From Oscillospiraceae bacterium (GTDB lineage Bacteria > Bacillota > Clostridia > Oscillospirales > Oscillospiraceae): a stretch of DNA of 19,095 nt. The translations under genes were made by a program, and so were the position numbers. The DNA lies in assembly GCA_904501855.1 (NCBI GenBank), contig CAJGCI010000023.1:1-19095 (forward strand), given 5' to 3'. Under the pieces are notes generated by a model that was not told the origin of the DNA, did no database searches, and saw only the letters and a program-made list of their open reading frames with translations. This document shows positions 1-7,107 of this stretch, in pieces; positions within the stretch are counted from its first letter, which is position 1; the number at the start of each line of letters is the position of its first letter.

Positions 1-335
1 ACGTAGGGCAGGACACTGCGGTCCATGAAAGCGCGGAGCATTTTCTCAAGGTCCTCCTCGCTCACGGTCTCGCTGTGGTATTTCTTCCGGGTCCCGTCAT
101 AAAATACGATGTTGAACCGCAGAAAATAGGAATCGGCCGAACTCCCTTTCCGCACATCCAGATAATTGCACGGACCTACCGGCTCCGGAGGTGTGATGCG
201 GAAGGAGGGAAAACCGCCTGCTTCTACGGATGGAAGCTGGTTTTTTAACGTCTGAAATGTGAAATCGGAAAAGACGTTGGACTCCGTCTTCAGAGTCCAT
301 CCCTTATATTTTTTGTCAGAAAAGAAAATTGCCAC
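1..335 (-). CDS. Unrecognised small protein, partial (C-terminus outside the window)
   Basis: I read this from a GTG start at 333-335 on the minus strand. It is preceded by an AAAGGAG ribosome binding site about nine bases upstream, and the frame stays open to the window edge for 111 codons. The protein begins V/M-A-I-F-F-S-D-K-K-Y-K-G-W and contains a segment FRITPPEPVGPCNYLDVR at about residues 48-65. That is followed by alternating hydrophobic and polar residues (YFLRFNIVFYDGTRKKYHSE) that look like beta strands. There is no signal peptide or membrane segment. I do not recognise the family and assign no function. An internal ATG would give a shorter product, but the GTG has the better ribosome binding site. 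The gene is divergent from the phosphoglucomutase gene, with about 190 bases between them. Confidence 0.6.
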   Translation of the reverse strand, partial: MAIFFSDKKYKGWTLKTESNVFSDFTFQTLKNQLPSVEAGGFPSFRITPPEPVGPCNYLDVRKGSSADSYFLRFNIVFYDGTRKKYHSETVSEEDLEKMLRAFMDRSVLPY

Positions 336-373
336 GGTTCAAAAGCTCCTTTCCGTTCGATTGGACTACTCAA

Positions 374-382
374 ATCATATCA
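374..382 (-). promoter_or_regulatory. Candidate extended -10 promoter for the unrecognised partial gene
   Basis: Read on the minus strand this is TGATATGAT, an extended -10 element (TG, one base, TATGAT) about 40 bases upstream of the GTG start. No good -35 hexamer is visible 17 bases further up (TGGAAT at best). The call rests on one element only. Confidence 0.35.
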
Positions 383-436
383 CATTTAGAGGCAGGATTC
401 CATGGCACAAAATAGGGTTTGCGTCATCGTTTTTTC

Positions 437-465
437 TTGACGTATTTTTTCTCACCCATTACACT
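437..465 (+). promoter_or_regulatory. Sigma-A type promoter for the phosphoglucomutase gene
   Basis: TTGACG (437-442) and TACACT (460-465) are separated by exactly 17 bases, which is a near-consensus housekeeping promoter. Transcription would begin near 472 and give a 5' UTR of about 55 bases before the ATG at 527. It also supports the 527 start over the in-frame ATG at 419, which lies upstream of this promoter. Confidence 0.75.
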
Positions 466-526
466 GGAAACAAGAATTGTTGTGGGTAAACACCATCGAA
501 ATTACAAAGAAGGGAACAGCGAAATT

Positions 527-2209
527 ATGTATATGCAGGAATACAAGCGTTGGATGGATGCGGAACTGGAAGATTTCGATCTGAAGGCAGAACTTCAGAG
601 CATCGAAGGAGACGAAGGCGCCATTGAGGACCGCTTCGCCGTCTCTCTGAAATTCGGTACTGCAGGTCTGCGCGGAACACTCGGCGCAGGCACCAACCGC
701 ATGAATATATGGGTCGTGCGTCAGGCAACACAGGGTATTGCGGACTGGGTCAAGACCCAGGGCGGCACACAGACGGTGGCGATCTCCTATGACAGCCGGC
801 TGAAAGGCTGGGATTTTGCCAAGAACGCTGCCGGAGTACTGGCTGCCAACGGAATCAAAGTCCGCATTTACGATGCGCTGATGCCGGTCCCGGCACTGAG
901 CTTTGCCACCCGCTATTATCAGTGCAACGCCGGTATCATGGTCACCGCCTCTCATAACCCGGCTCAGTACAACGGGTACAAGGCCTACGGCCCCGACGGA
1001 TGCCAGATGACGGACGATGCCGCTGCGGTGGTCTATGATGTCATTCAGAAAACGGATGTCCTTACCGGCGCCAAGATCATGTCCTTTGCCGAAGGCGTGG
1101 AAAAGGGTCTGATCCAGTTCGTCGGCGATGACTGCAAAGCGGCGTTCTATGAGGCCATTGAAGCCCGTCAGGTCCGCCCGGGACTTGCCAGAACCGCCGG
1201 TCTGAAACTGGTGTACTCTCCGCTGAACGGCACAGGCCTGGTACCCGTGACACAGGTTTTGAAGGATATCGGAATCACGGATATCACCATCGTACCCGAA
1301 CAGGAATATCCCAATGGATATTTCACGACCTGTTCCTATCCCAATCCGGAGATCTTCGCTGCTCTGGAGAAAGGTCTGGAGCTTGCCAAGGAAGTGGGGG
1401 CGGATCTGATGCTGGCCACGGATCCGGATGCGGACCGTGTAGGTATTGCCATGAAATGCCCGGACGGCACCTATGAGCTCGTCAGCGGAAACGAAATGGG
1501 CGTTCTGCTTCTGGACTATATCTGTGCCGGCCGCATCGAGCAGGGAACCATGCCGGAGAAACCCGTCGCATGCAAGTCCATCGTGTCCACACCCCTTGCT
1601 AATCTGGTGTGCGAACACTACGGGGTGGAGATGCGTGAGACCCTGACCGGCTTCAAGTGGATCGGCGATCAGATCGCCAATCTGGAAGCAGACGGTGAAG
1701 TGGATCGCTTCATCTTCGGATTCGAAGAGAGCTACGGATATCTGGCCGGCCCGTATGTACGTGACAAGGACGCGGTGGTTGCTTCCATGCTCATCTGTGA
1801 GATGGCCGCCTACTATCGCAGCATCGGATCCTCCATCAAAGAGCATCTGGAAGAGCTTTATACCCAGTACGGCCGTTACCTGAACAAGGTGGACAGCTTC
1901 GAATTCCCTGGCCTGTCCGGTATGGACAAAATGGCAGGAATGATGAAGCAGCTCCGTGAAGAACCTCCGGTGGAATTCGCAGGAAGGAAAGTGGCTAAGG
2001 TCACGGACTACCTGAAACCGGAAGAGACCGGACTTCCCAAGTCCAACGTTCTTATCTACACTCTGGAGAACGGGGAGACCGTAGTGGTTCGTCCCTCCGG
2101 AACAGAACCGAAGATCAAAGCCTACTATACGACAAAAGGTGCAGATCTCGATGAGGCACAGGCCGAGAAAGATGCACTGGCAGAAGCACTGGCACCGATC
2201 TTTACATAA
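527..2209 (+). CDS. pgcA: Phosphoglucomutase/phosphomannomutase (alpha-D-phosphohexomutase family)
   Basis: A cytoplasmic enzyme that interconverts hexose 1-phosphate and hexose 6-phosphate, linking glycolysis to sugar nucleotide and cell envelope synthesis. The 560-residue product has all four family loops in order. These are the phosphoserine loop TASHNP (140-145, Ser142), the Mg-binding loop DPDADR (299-304), the sugar-binding loop GFEESYGY (398-405) and the phosphate-binding loop RPSGTEPK (522-529). The length is normal for the Firmicutes PgcA type. I chose ATG 527 because an AGGGA ribosome binding site lies about 11 bases upstream and the promoter at 437-465 excludes the longer frame from 419. 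The gene is monocistronic, with its own promoter and terminator. The exact sugar preference (glucose or mannose) cannot be read from these motifs, so the symbol is by similarity to the Bacillus type. Confidence 0.93.
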   Translation: MYMQEYKRWMDAELEDFDLKAELQSIEGDEGAIEDRFAVSLKFGTAGLRGTLGAGTNRMNIWVVRQATQGIADWVKTQGGTQTVAISYDSRLKGWDFAKNAAGVLAANGIKVRIYDALMPVPALSFATRYYQCNAGIMVTASHNPAQYNGYKAYGPDGCQMTDDAAAVVYDVIQKTDVLTGAKIMSFAEGVEKGLIQFVGDDCKAAFYEAIEARQVRPGLARTAGLKLVYSPLNGTGLVPVTQVLKDIGITDITIVPEQEYPNGYFTTCSYPNPEIFAALEKGLELAKEVGADLMLATDPDADRVGIAMKCPDGTYELVSGNEMGVLLLDYICAGRIEQGTMPEKPVACKSIVSTPLANLVCEHYGVEMRETLTGFKWIGDQIANLEADGEVDRFIFGFEESYGYLAGPYVRDKDAVVASMLICEMAAYYRSIGSSIKEHLEELYTQYGRYLNKVDSFEFPGLSGMDKMAGMMKQLREEPPVEFAGRKVAKVTDYLKPEETGLPKSNVLIYTLENGETVVVRPSGTEPKIKAYYTTKGADLDEAQAEKDALAEALAPIFT

Positions 2210-2221
2210 GAAAACAGACAG

Positions 2222-2260
2222 AAAAAACTCGTCCGATCGTTTGATCGGACGAGTTTTTTT
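2222..2260. terminator. Bidirectional rho-independent terminator between pgcA and dctP
   Basis: A perfect 12-bp stem (ACTCGTCCGATC at 2227-2238 against GATCGGACGAGT at 2243-2254) with a GTTT loop. It has a T run on the right (2254-2260) and an A run on the left (2222-2227), so it can stop transcription from both sides. It sits 12 bases after the pgcA stop and 10 bases from the dctP stop. Confidence 0.9.
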
Positions 2261-2270
2261 GTCGGATAAA

Positions 2271-3311
2271 TCACTGCATGGTCTCACCGTTGAAGACTCG
2301 GCCGCAGTAAGCAAAGAACAATTCGTCATCACTGACCGCTTTGCGGATCTGCTGATACAGATCCACCGAACGCTGACGCATCTGAGTGCGCATGTCATCG
2401 CTGACGGGAACGATGGAGCTCCCCCCGGCAATGATCTCCTCAATACGGGAATCCGCACGGGCAACCGCCTGCTCTCGGGCAAAATCCTTGGCGATACGGG
2501 AAGCTTCATCGATGATGGACCGCTGATCTTCCGGCAGATTGTTATAGAAATCGTTGTTGGTTATGAGAGCCAGCAGATGGGGCAGATGGTTGGTCTCCAC
2601 CACATAATCCTGCACCTCATAGAAGCGGTTGGAAACGATTACTTCGTAGGGGTTTTCCTGTGCATCCACCGTGTGCTGTTCCAGACCGACATACAGTTCC
2701 GCAAAGGCCATGGGAGACGGATTGGCGCCCACCGCGGACCAGAACTGCATGTGATAGTTGTTTTCCATGGTACGGATCTTGATCCCTTTGAAGTCGTCCA
2801 GGGATGCGATCTCCTTGGCCGAGGTCATTACACGGAAATTCTGGTCTGCCATGCCCAGAAGACGGATGCCTCCGTTTTCATAGATCCCGTTGATCTTGCT
2901 CATGAAGACCTCGTCATCCAGAACGGTGTGAAGGTCATCCAGATTCGAGAAGACGCATGGAAGATCGAACAGTGCCAGACGGGGCAGGTAACTGACTTCC
3001 GGTGCGGTGTTCTGAACCACGAAGGGGATGTCGCCGCACTGGACGGATTCCAGAAGCTCCGTATCACCGCCCATAGTGGAATTATGATACACCTGAACTT
3101 TCAGTGCTCCGCCGGACAGGGCTTCCACCTGTTCGGCGAATTTGTTGGCATAAAGGCCGGTGACGGTATCTTCCGGCGATGCGGTGGCCATGACCCAGGC
3201 GTACGTCTGTTTTCCTTCACCAGAAGAGCATCCGGTGAGGAACGCCAAGGACATGCAGAGGATCGCAATGATCAGAAGGGTAGAGATGCTTCGGCGGGTT
3301 ATGGTTTTCAT
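2271..3311 (-). CDS. dctP: TRAP transporter substrate-binding lipoprotein (DctP family)
   Basis: The extracytoplasmic solute receptor of a tripartite ATP-independent periplasmic (TRAP) transporter, which captures an organic acid and delivers it to the DctQM membrane pair. The 346-residue product starts with a lysine/arginine n-region and a hydrophobic core ending in the lipobox LTGC. Cys28 would be lipidated, as expected for a binding protein of a Gram-positive cell. The family hallmark arginine that pairs with a ligand carboxylate is probably Arg180 in KIRTMEN. It is followed by the conserved block AFAELYVGLEQHTVDAQENP (202-221). A strong AAGGAGG ribosome binding site precedes ATG 3311. The gene is last in the operon, 15 bases after dctM. 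The substrate is not evident from the sequence alone; the co-encoded AroE/YdiB-like enzyme points to quinate or shikimate. Confidence 0.93.
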   Translation of the reverse strand: MKTITRRSISTLLIIAILCMSLAFLTGCSSGEGKQTYAWVMATASPEDTVTGLYANKFAEQVEALSGGALKVQVYHNSTMGGDTELLESVQCGDIPFVVQNTAPEVSYLPRLALFDLPCVFSNLDDLHTVLDDEVFMSKINGIYENGGIRLLGMADQNFRVMTSAKEIASLDDFKGIKIRTMENNYHMQFWSAVGANPSPMAFAELYVGLEQHTVDAQENPYEVIVSNRFYEVQDYVVETNHLPHLLALITNNDFYNNLPEDQRSIIDEASRIAKDFAREQAVARADSRIEEIIAGGSSIVPVSDDMRTQMRQRSVDLYQQIRKAVSDDELFFAYCGRVFNGETMQ

Positions 3312-3326
3312 ATCGATCCTCCTTTC

Positions 3327-4613
3327 TTAAAGCAGGCACAGGCTGAACCATGGCACATAGGTCAGCAGCAGCAGTGCGATAAGGAATAAAACGATCATGG
3401 GCGCCGCCTTGCGCGCCAGGCTCATTACCGGAACATCACTGAGAGAAGATGCAACGAACAGGTTCACACCGATGGGAGGTGTGACAAATCCGATGGCGAG
3501 GTTCACCACCATGATGATCCCGAAGTGTACCGGATCCACGCCGAAGGCGGTAGCCACCGGAAGAAGGATCGGAGTAAGGATCATGATCGCCGGTGTGGTA
3601 TCCATGATCATGCCGACGAACAGCATGATGACATTGATCACGACAAGGATCAGGACCTTGTTGGAGAAGTCGTTGGAGATCCATTCCGAGACCGCCTGAG
3701 GTACCTGCATCAGTGTCAGTACACGGCTGAAAGCTACGGATGCAGCCAGAATGAACAGAATGGGGGCATAGGTCTTCGCGGCTTCCGCGAATACCGTCCA
3801 CAGCTCACTGAGTTTCAGTGTCCGGTAAACGAACAGGGAGATGATCAGAGAGTAGGCGACTGCGATCGCTGCCGCTTCCGTAGGAGATGTGATTCCGGAG
3901 TAGATGCTTCCGAGGATGATCACCGGTGTCAGCAGAGCCCAGATGGACTCCAGAAAGACTTTGCCGAACGATCTCTCGTGGAGCGAATCCACGACACGGT
4001 TGATGGATTCCTTGTCCTCTCCATGCCTCTTGCAGTAGAAGACGGAATATCCCATGAGGATCAGTGCAATGAGGATCCCGGGGATGACGCCTGCCTTGAA
4101 CAGGTCCGATACGGAGGCACCGGCTGCCTGTGCATACAGGATGAAGGGGATGGAAGGCGGTATGATAACGCCCAGTCCGCCGGCGACCGCGACCAGTGCC
4201 ACGGTAAACTTCTTGTCATATCCCATTTCCAGCATGACGGGTATCGTCATGGATCCAACGGCTGCAACCGTGGCCGGAGCAGAACCGGAAATTGCTCCGA
4301 AGAACAGACAGGTCAGCACGGTGGCACAGGGGATACCGGCGGTCCGTTTCCCGATAAAATAGGAGAAAACATCAAACAGCTTTTTGGAGATCCCGCCCCG
4401 AGCCATGATGATACCGGAAAGTACGAAGAGGGGGATGGCCAGCAACGTTGTCTGGTTAACACCTCCCAGCATGGACCGGGTAATGAACACTCCGCCTGCA
4501 GTAAAGGAATCCGTCAGAAGCGACGGCAGCAGAGAGGTAATGCCGACGGAGAGCCCGATAGGAACGGCCAGGCACAAAAGCACGATGAAAATAAACATGA
4601 TGAATAGTGTCAT
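3327..4613 (-). CDS. dctM: TRAP transporter large permease (DctM family)
   Basis: The ion-coupled transport subunit of the TRAP system, which moves the substrate from DctP across the membrane using the sodium or proton gradient. The 428-residue protein is hydrophobic throughout, with about a dozen membrane segments. It shows DctM hallmarks such as the GAISGSAPATVAAVGSMTIP segment, the PPSIPFILYA loop and the late GFVTPPIGVNLFVASS segment. The length is normal for the family. Its ATG overlaps the dctQ stop codon by four bases (ATGA at 4610-4613), implying translational coupling and equal production with DctQ. DctP follows 15 bases later. Confidence 0.94.
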   Translation of the reverse strand: MTLFIMFIFIVLLCLAVPIGLSVGITSLLPSLLTDSFTAGGVFITRSMLGGVNQTTLLAIPLFVLSGIIMARGGISKKLFDVFSYFIGKRTAGIPCATVLTCLFFGAISGSAPATVAAVGSMTIPVMLEMGYDKKFTVALVAVAGGLGVIIPPSIPFILYAQAAGASVSDLFKAGVIPGILIALILMGYSVFYCKRHGEDKESINRVVDSLHERSFGKVFLESIWALLTPVIILGSIYSGITSPTEAAAIAVAYSLIISLFVYRTLKLSELWTVFAEAAKTYAPILFILAASVAFSRVLTLMQVPQAVSEWISNDFSNKVLILVVINVIMLFVGMIMDTTPAIMILTPILLPVATAFGVDPVHFGIIMVVNLAIGFVTPPIGVNLFVASSLSDVPVMSLARKAAPMIVLFLIALLLLTYVPWFSLCLL

Positions 4614-5200
4614 GAACCTTCACCGTCCTCTCTCTGTTTCCGGCGCAGCTCCTCCAGACGCTCTTCCTCTTTCATTTCTTCCAGCGGTTCTGCCTTCAGA
4701 GCGTCTGCAATGGTCTCTGCCATGATCTTGCGGGACGCCCGGAATTCCCGGAACCAGGCCTGTGCCACCCGGATGGCCAGCAGAATAAAGCCCACCAGAG
4801 GTGCGCACTGAATAAAGACCATGGGGATCTGCAATGCGGGACTGGAAGCTCCGCTGGAAACGGACTGCTGGACATAGGTCCAGGCATAGGGGATCATCAG
4901 GATGCAGAACAGAAAAACGATGGTGTGCCGGATCATTTTCAGCCAGGGAACGGCTCTTTCCGGCAGTGCATTCTGCACCTGATCGATCTTAATGGAGATT
5001 CGCTTTTTGACACAGAAACTCACGGACAGAAAAGCAGACCACACCAAACAGTAGCGGGCCAGCTCATCCGACCATGACAGTGAGTAATTAAACACATACC
5101 GTGCAATCACCTGCGTCACCATGATTGCTGAGATACCGATCAGAAGGAGGGTCAGACACAGCTCCTCCAGATGATCATCCAGCCAATGTACGATCTTCAC
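4610..5200 (-). CDS. dctQ: TRAP transporter small permease (DctQ family)
   Basis: The small membrane subunit that supports DctM in the TRAP complex. The 196-residue product has four predicted membrane segments, at about residues 13-33, 47-65, 88-108 and 125-145. It carries the family signature WSDELARYCLVW between the first two. It starts at a GTG (5200) with GGAGG about eight bases upstream. The C-terminus, from about 150 to 196, is a highly charged Glu/Lys/Arg-rich helix likely to form a coiled coil in the cytoplasm; it is longer than in a typical DctQ. The gene lies 47 bases downstream of the aroE-like gene with no terminator between them and overlaps dctM by four bases. Confidence 0.92.
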   Translation of the reverse strand: MKIVHWLDDHLEELCLTLLLIGISAIMVTQVIARYVFNYSLSWSDELARYCLVWSAFLSVSFCVKKRISIKIDQVQNALPERAVPWLKMIRHTIVFLFCILMIPYAWTYVQQSVSSGASSPALQIPMVFIQCAPLVGFILLAIRVAQAWFREFRASRKIMAETIADALKAEPLEEMKEEERLEELRRKQREDGEGS

Positions 5201-5247
5201 ACACTTTCCTCCAATATTTATTCAGTGGGACAAAACCCGCGTGTTTC

Positions 5248-6108
5248 CTACAGGGATTTTCTCACAAGGTCTACGGGCATTTCCCGGCCGGTCCAGATCC
5301 GGAACGAAGCGGCTCCCTGATACAGCATCATCTCCAGACCGTTACTGGTGCGGCATCCTGCGGAGTTTGCCATTTTCAGCAGAGGCGTCTCTGCCGGAGA
5401 ATAGATCACATCCGTTACGAAAAGATCGGGACGCAGAAAAGATGCATCCGGGATCAGGCACTTTCCACGCTGACTGCCGAATCCGACACCGGTTGCGTTG
5501 CACAGCAGAACAGAATCCGAGATCTCACGGCGCAGATCTTCCTGGTCTTCCAGCCGGTGCACGGTGGCGCGGCAGGAAGTTTCCGAAGACAGGATTTCCG
5601 CATTGCGCAGGGCCCTCTCCCGGGATGCGCCTTCCCGGGTGAAGATGGAGATCTCATCCACTCCGTCGATGCCTGCCTGCATGGTGATCGCCGTGGCGGC
5701 GCCGCCGGCGCCGAGGATCGTGATCTTCTTTCCGATGATATCCATGTCATTGTGACGACAGGCCTGCATAAACCCCTCTCCATCGGTGCTGGTCCCGATT
5801 AGCCGTCCGTTCTCGATGAGCACGGTATTGACCGCACCACACATCTGTCCAGCGGGAAGGACCTCGTCCATGAAACGCAGCATCTCCGCTTTGTAGGGCA
5901 TGGAGACGTTAAAGCCACGGGCACCCAGTGCCCGCATGCCGTATACCGCTTCTTCCAGAGACTTCTTTCCCAGCTCAAAAGCCAGATAGACGTAATCCAG
6001 TCCCAGTGCCTCGAATGCGGTGTTGTGCATCATGGGAGATTTGCTGTGCCGAATGGGGTCGGCGATTAGGCCGATCAGACGGGTGTGTCCTGTGATTCGC
6101 TGTGCCAT
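5248..6108 (-). CDS. aroE: Shikimate/quinate dehydrogenase (AroE/YdiB family)
   Basis: An NAD(P)-dependent oxidoreductase acting on shikimate/3-dehydroshikimate and, in YdiB-like members, on quinate. The 286-residue product has the substrate-binding SKSP motif (22-25), the catalytic lysine in NVSMPYK (Lys73), Asn94, the catalytic aspartate in TDGEGF (Asp109), the nucleotide-binding GAGGAATA (133-140) and the C-terminal NGLEMMLYQGA segment (256-266). The NVSMP wording, the DIIGKKITILGAGGAATA stretch and the WTGREMP end resemble E. coli YdiB more than biosynthetic AroE. ATG 6108 has AGGAG about ten bases upstream. The gene heads the TRAP operon, so a catabolic role on an imported cyclitol carboxylate is a reasonable inference. 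A purely biosynthetic role in the chorismate pathway cannot be excluded, since no other aro gene is in view. Confidence 0.9.
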   Translation of the reverse strand: MAQRITGHTRLIGLIADPIRHSKSPMMHNTAFEALGLDYVYLAFELGKKSLEEAVYGMRALGARGFNVSMPYKAEMLRFMDEVLPAGQMCGAVNTVLIENGRLIGTSTDGEGFMQACRHNDMDIIGKKITILGAGGAATAITMQAGIDGVDEISIFTREGASRERALRNAEILSSETSCRATVHRLEDQEDLRREISDSVLLCNATGVGFGSQRGKCLIPDASFLRPDLFVTDVIYSPAETPLLKMANSAGCRTSNGLEMMLYQGAASFRIWTGREMPVDLVRKSL

Positions 6109-6133
6109 GGGTATCTGCTCCTGTGTTCGGTAA

Positions 6134-6147
6134 TTTAACGCTTTAAA
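6134..6147. promoter_or_regulatory. Inverted repeat upstream of the aroE-TRAP operon, possible operator
   Basis: TTTAA, four bases (CGCT), TTAAA: a small perfect inverted repeat about 26 bases upstream of the aroE-like start. On the minus strand it has an AAAGCGTT core loosely similar to a catabolite-responsive element, but with at least three mismatches. Its position between any promoter and the start would suit a repressor site. Weak evidence. Confidence 0.25.
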
Positions 6148-6231
6148 TCGTGTTAGTATTCAGATTATCAGAAATGAGTGAATTTCGCAATCCTATTTCT
6201 TCCTCTCCGAGATGCGGTTTTGGAGAAACTG

Positions 6232-6240
6232 TGCTATCAT
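6232..6240 (+). promoter_or_regulatory. Candidate extended -10 promoter for the DUF364 gene
   Basis: TGCTATCAT is an extended -10 element (TG, one base, TATCAT). It would start transcription near 6247, only a few bases before the GGAGG ribosome binding site at 6253-6257. No clear -35 is visible. The position makes the 6266 start codon the only sensible one. Confidence 0.45.
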
Positions 6241-6265
6241 GGATGAAAGATCGGAGGCGAGAAGA

Positions 6266-7027
6266 ATGGGAAACCGACCGTATTATGATGTGCTGCTCTC
6301 TGGGATGAATGATTCGGATCTGACCGTAAAGAAGATCGTGCACGGCATATCCTGGACCGCCGCGGTCCTCAGTAACGGCAATGCCGGTGTGGCGATGCAC
6401 ACGGAGGGGGAGACCCGTCCGCGCCGGCAGGGTACTCTGGAAGGCATGCCGGTACTTCAGGCTGCGGAATCCGTGTTGTCCTGGAATATGGAAGAAGCGA
6501 ATGAAGGCATGGCGGTGATCAATGCATTCTACAACAGCCGTGAGAATCTAGCCCGGTATGAAATAGAATCCGGTCAGAAACTGCCGGTGGGCGGTGCGCT
6601 GGACGGGATCGACCTGAAGGGGAAGACCCTTGCCATGGTCGGACATCTTCTGGGACACAGCGGAATAAAAGAGGACCTTCTCTCCCAATGCAAGGAGTAT
6701 TATGTGCTGGAACGGGAGCCCCGGGAAGGGGACTATCCGGACAGTGCCTGCGAATATATCCTCCCGCAAAGCGACATTGTGATCATCACGGGAAGCGCCT
6801 CCATGAACAAGACCATGCCGCGGCTTCTGAAACTGGCTGAAAACGCGGAAGTGATCCTGACAGGCCCGTCCGTACCTATGTGTCCCGAGCTGTTCCCGCT
6901 GGGGATCACCCGGCTGTACGGCGTGGTCATCGAGGACGTGGATGCCATGTGCCGGGGCATTGTGGAAGCCAAAGGATCTGTCAACCGGTATTCCGGACGA
7001 TTCTGTCTGGATCGGGAGACCCTCTGA
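6266..7027 (+). CDS. DUF4213/DUF364 family protein (putative heavy-metal chelation domain)
   Basis: A 253-residue cytoplasmic protein. The N-terminal part (about 1-100) matches the DUF4213 enolase-N-like fold. The C-terminal part (about 115-235) matches the Rossmann-like DUF364, with the glycine-rich GKTLAMVGHLLGHSG (119-133), the VLEREP segment (147-152), the ITGSASMNKTM segment (174-184) and the GPSVPMCPELFPLGI block (200-214). Family members have been proposed from structure to bind small molecules or metals, but no reaction is established. I chose ATG 6266 because GGAGG lies eight bases upstream; the frame extends to 6212 without a ribosome binding site. The gene is divergent from the TRAP operon across 157 bases and ends in its own terminator, so a functional link to either neighbour is speculative. 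Confidence 0.82.
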   Translation: MGNRPYYDVLLSGMNDSDLTVKKIVHGISWTAAVLSNGNAGVAMHTEGETRPRRQGTLEGMPVLQAAESVLSWNMEEANEGMAVINAFYNSRENLARYEIESGQKLPVGGALDGIDLKGKTLAMVGHLLGHSGIKEDLLSQCKEYYVLEREPREGDYPDSACEYILPQSDIVIITGSASMNKTMPRLLKLAENAEVILTGPSVPMCPELFPLGITRLYGVVIEDVDAMCRGIVEAKGSVNRYSGRFCLDRETL

Positions 7028-7050
7028 CGGAACAAACAGAAAGACAAATG

Positions 7051-7086
7051 AAAAAGGAGCAGATCACAGGATCTGCTCCTTTTTTG
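7051..7086. terminator. Rho-independent terminator after the DUF364 gene, probably bidirectional
   Basis: A 15-bp perfect stem (7051-7065 against 7070-7084) with an ACAG loop, a T run on the right and an A run on the left. It lies 24 bases after the DUF364 gene stop and 22 bases from the stop of the convergent ABC exporter gene. Confidence 0.9.
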
Positions 7087-7107
7087 TTCCGATATATGGT
7101 GTCTGGA

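Noticed and set aside
419..526. N-terminal extension of pgcA
   Set aside because: The in-frame ATG at 419 lies upstream of the predicted transcription start near 472, and the extension does not resemble the family.
2222..2260. Repeat or mobile-element end
   Set aside because: The inverted repeat is a compact hairpin with A and T runs at the junction of convergent genes, which is fully explained as a terminator. The same holds for 7051-7086, 12078-12112 and 15928-15956.
452..2509. Very long open frame (685 codons) on the minus strand
   Set aside because: It lies opposite pgcA and runs into the dctP region, has no ribosome binding site and no recognisable protein features. It is a by-product of the codon bias of the real genes.
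2139..3389. Plus-strand open frame of 416 codons
   Set aside because: It is antisense to dctP, begins inside pgcA and crosses the strong terminator at 2222-2260. No family resemblance.
3525..4607. Plus-strand open frame of 360 codons with very polar composition
   Set aside because: It is the antisense shadow of dctM, with His, Asp and Arg richness typical of reading a membrane protein gene backwards.
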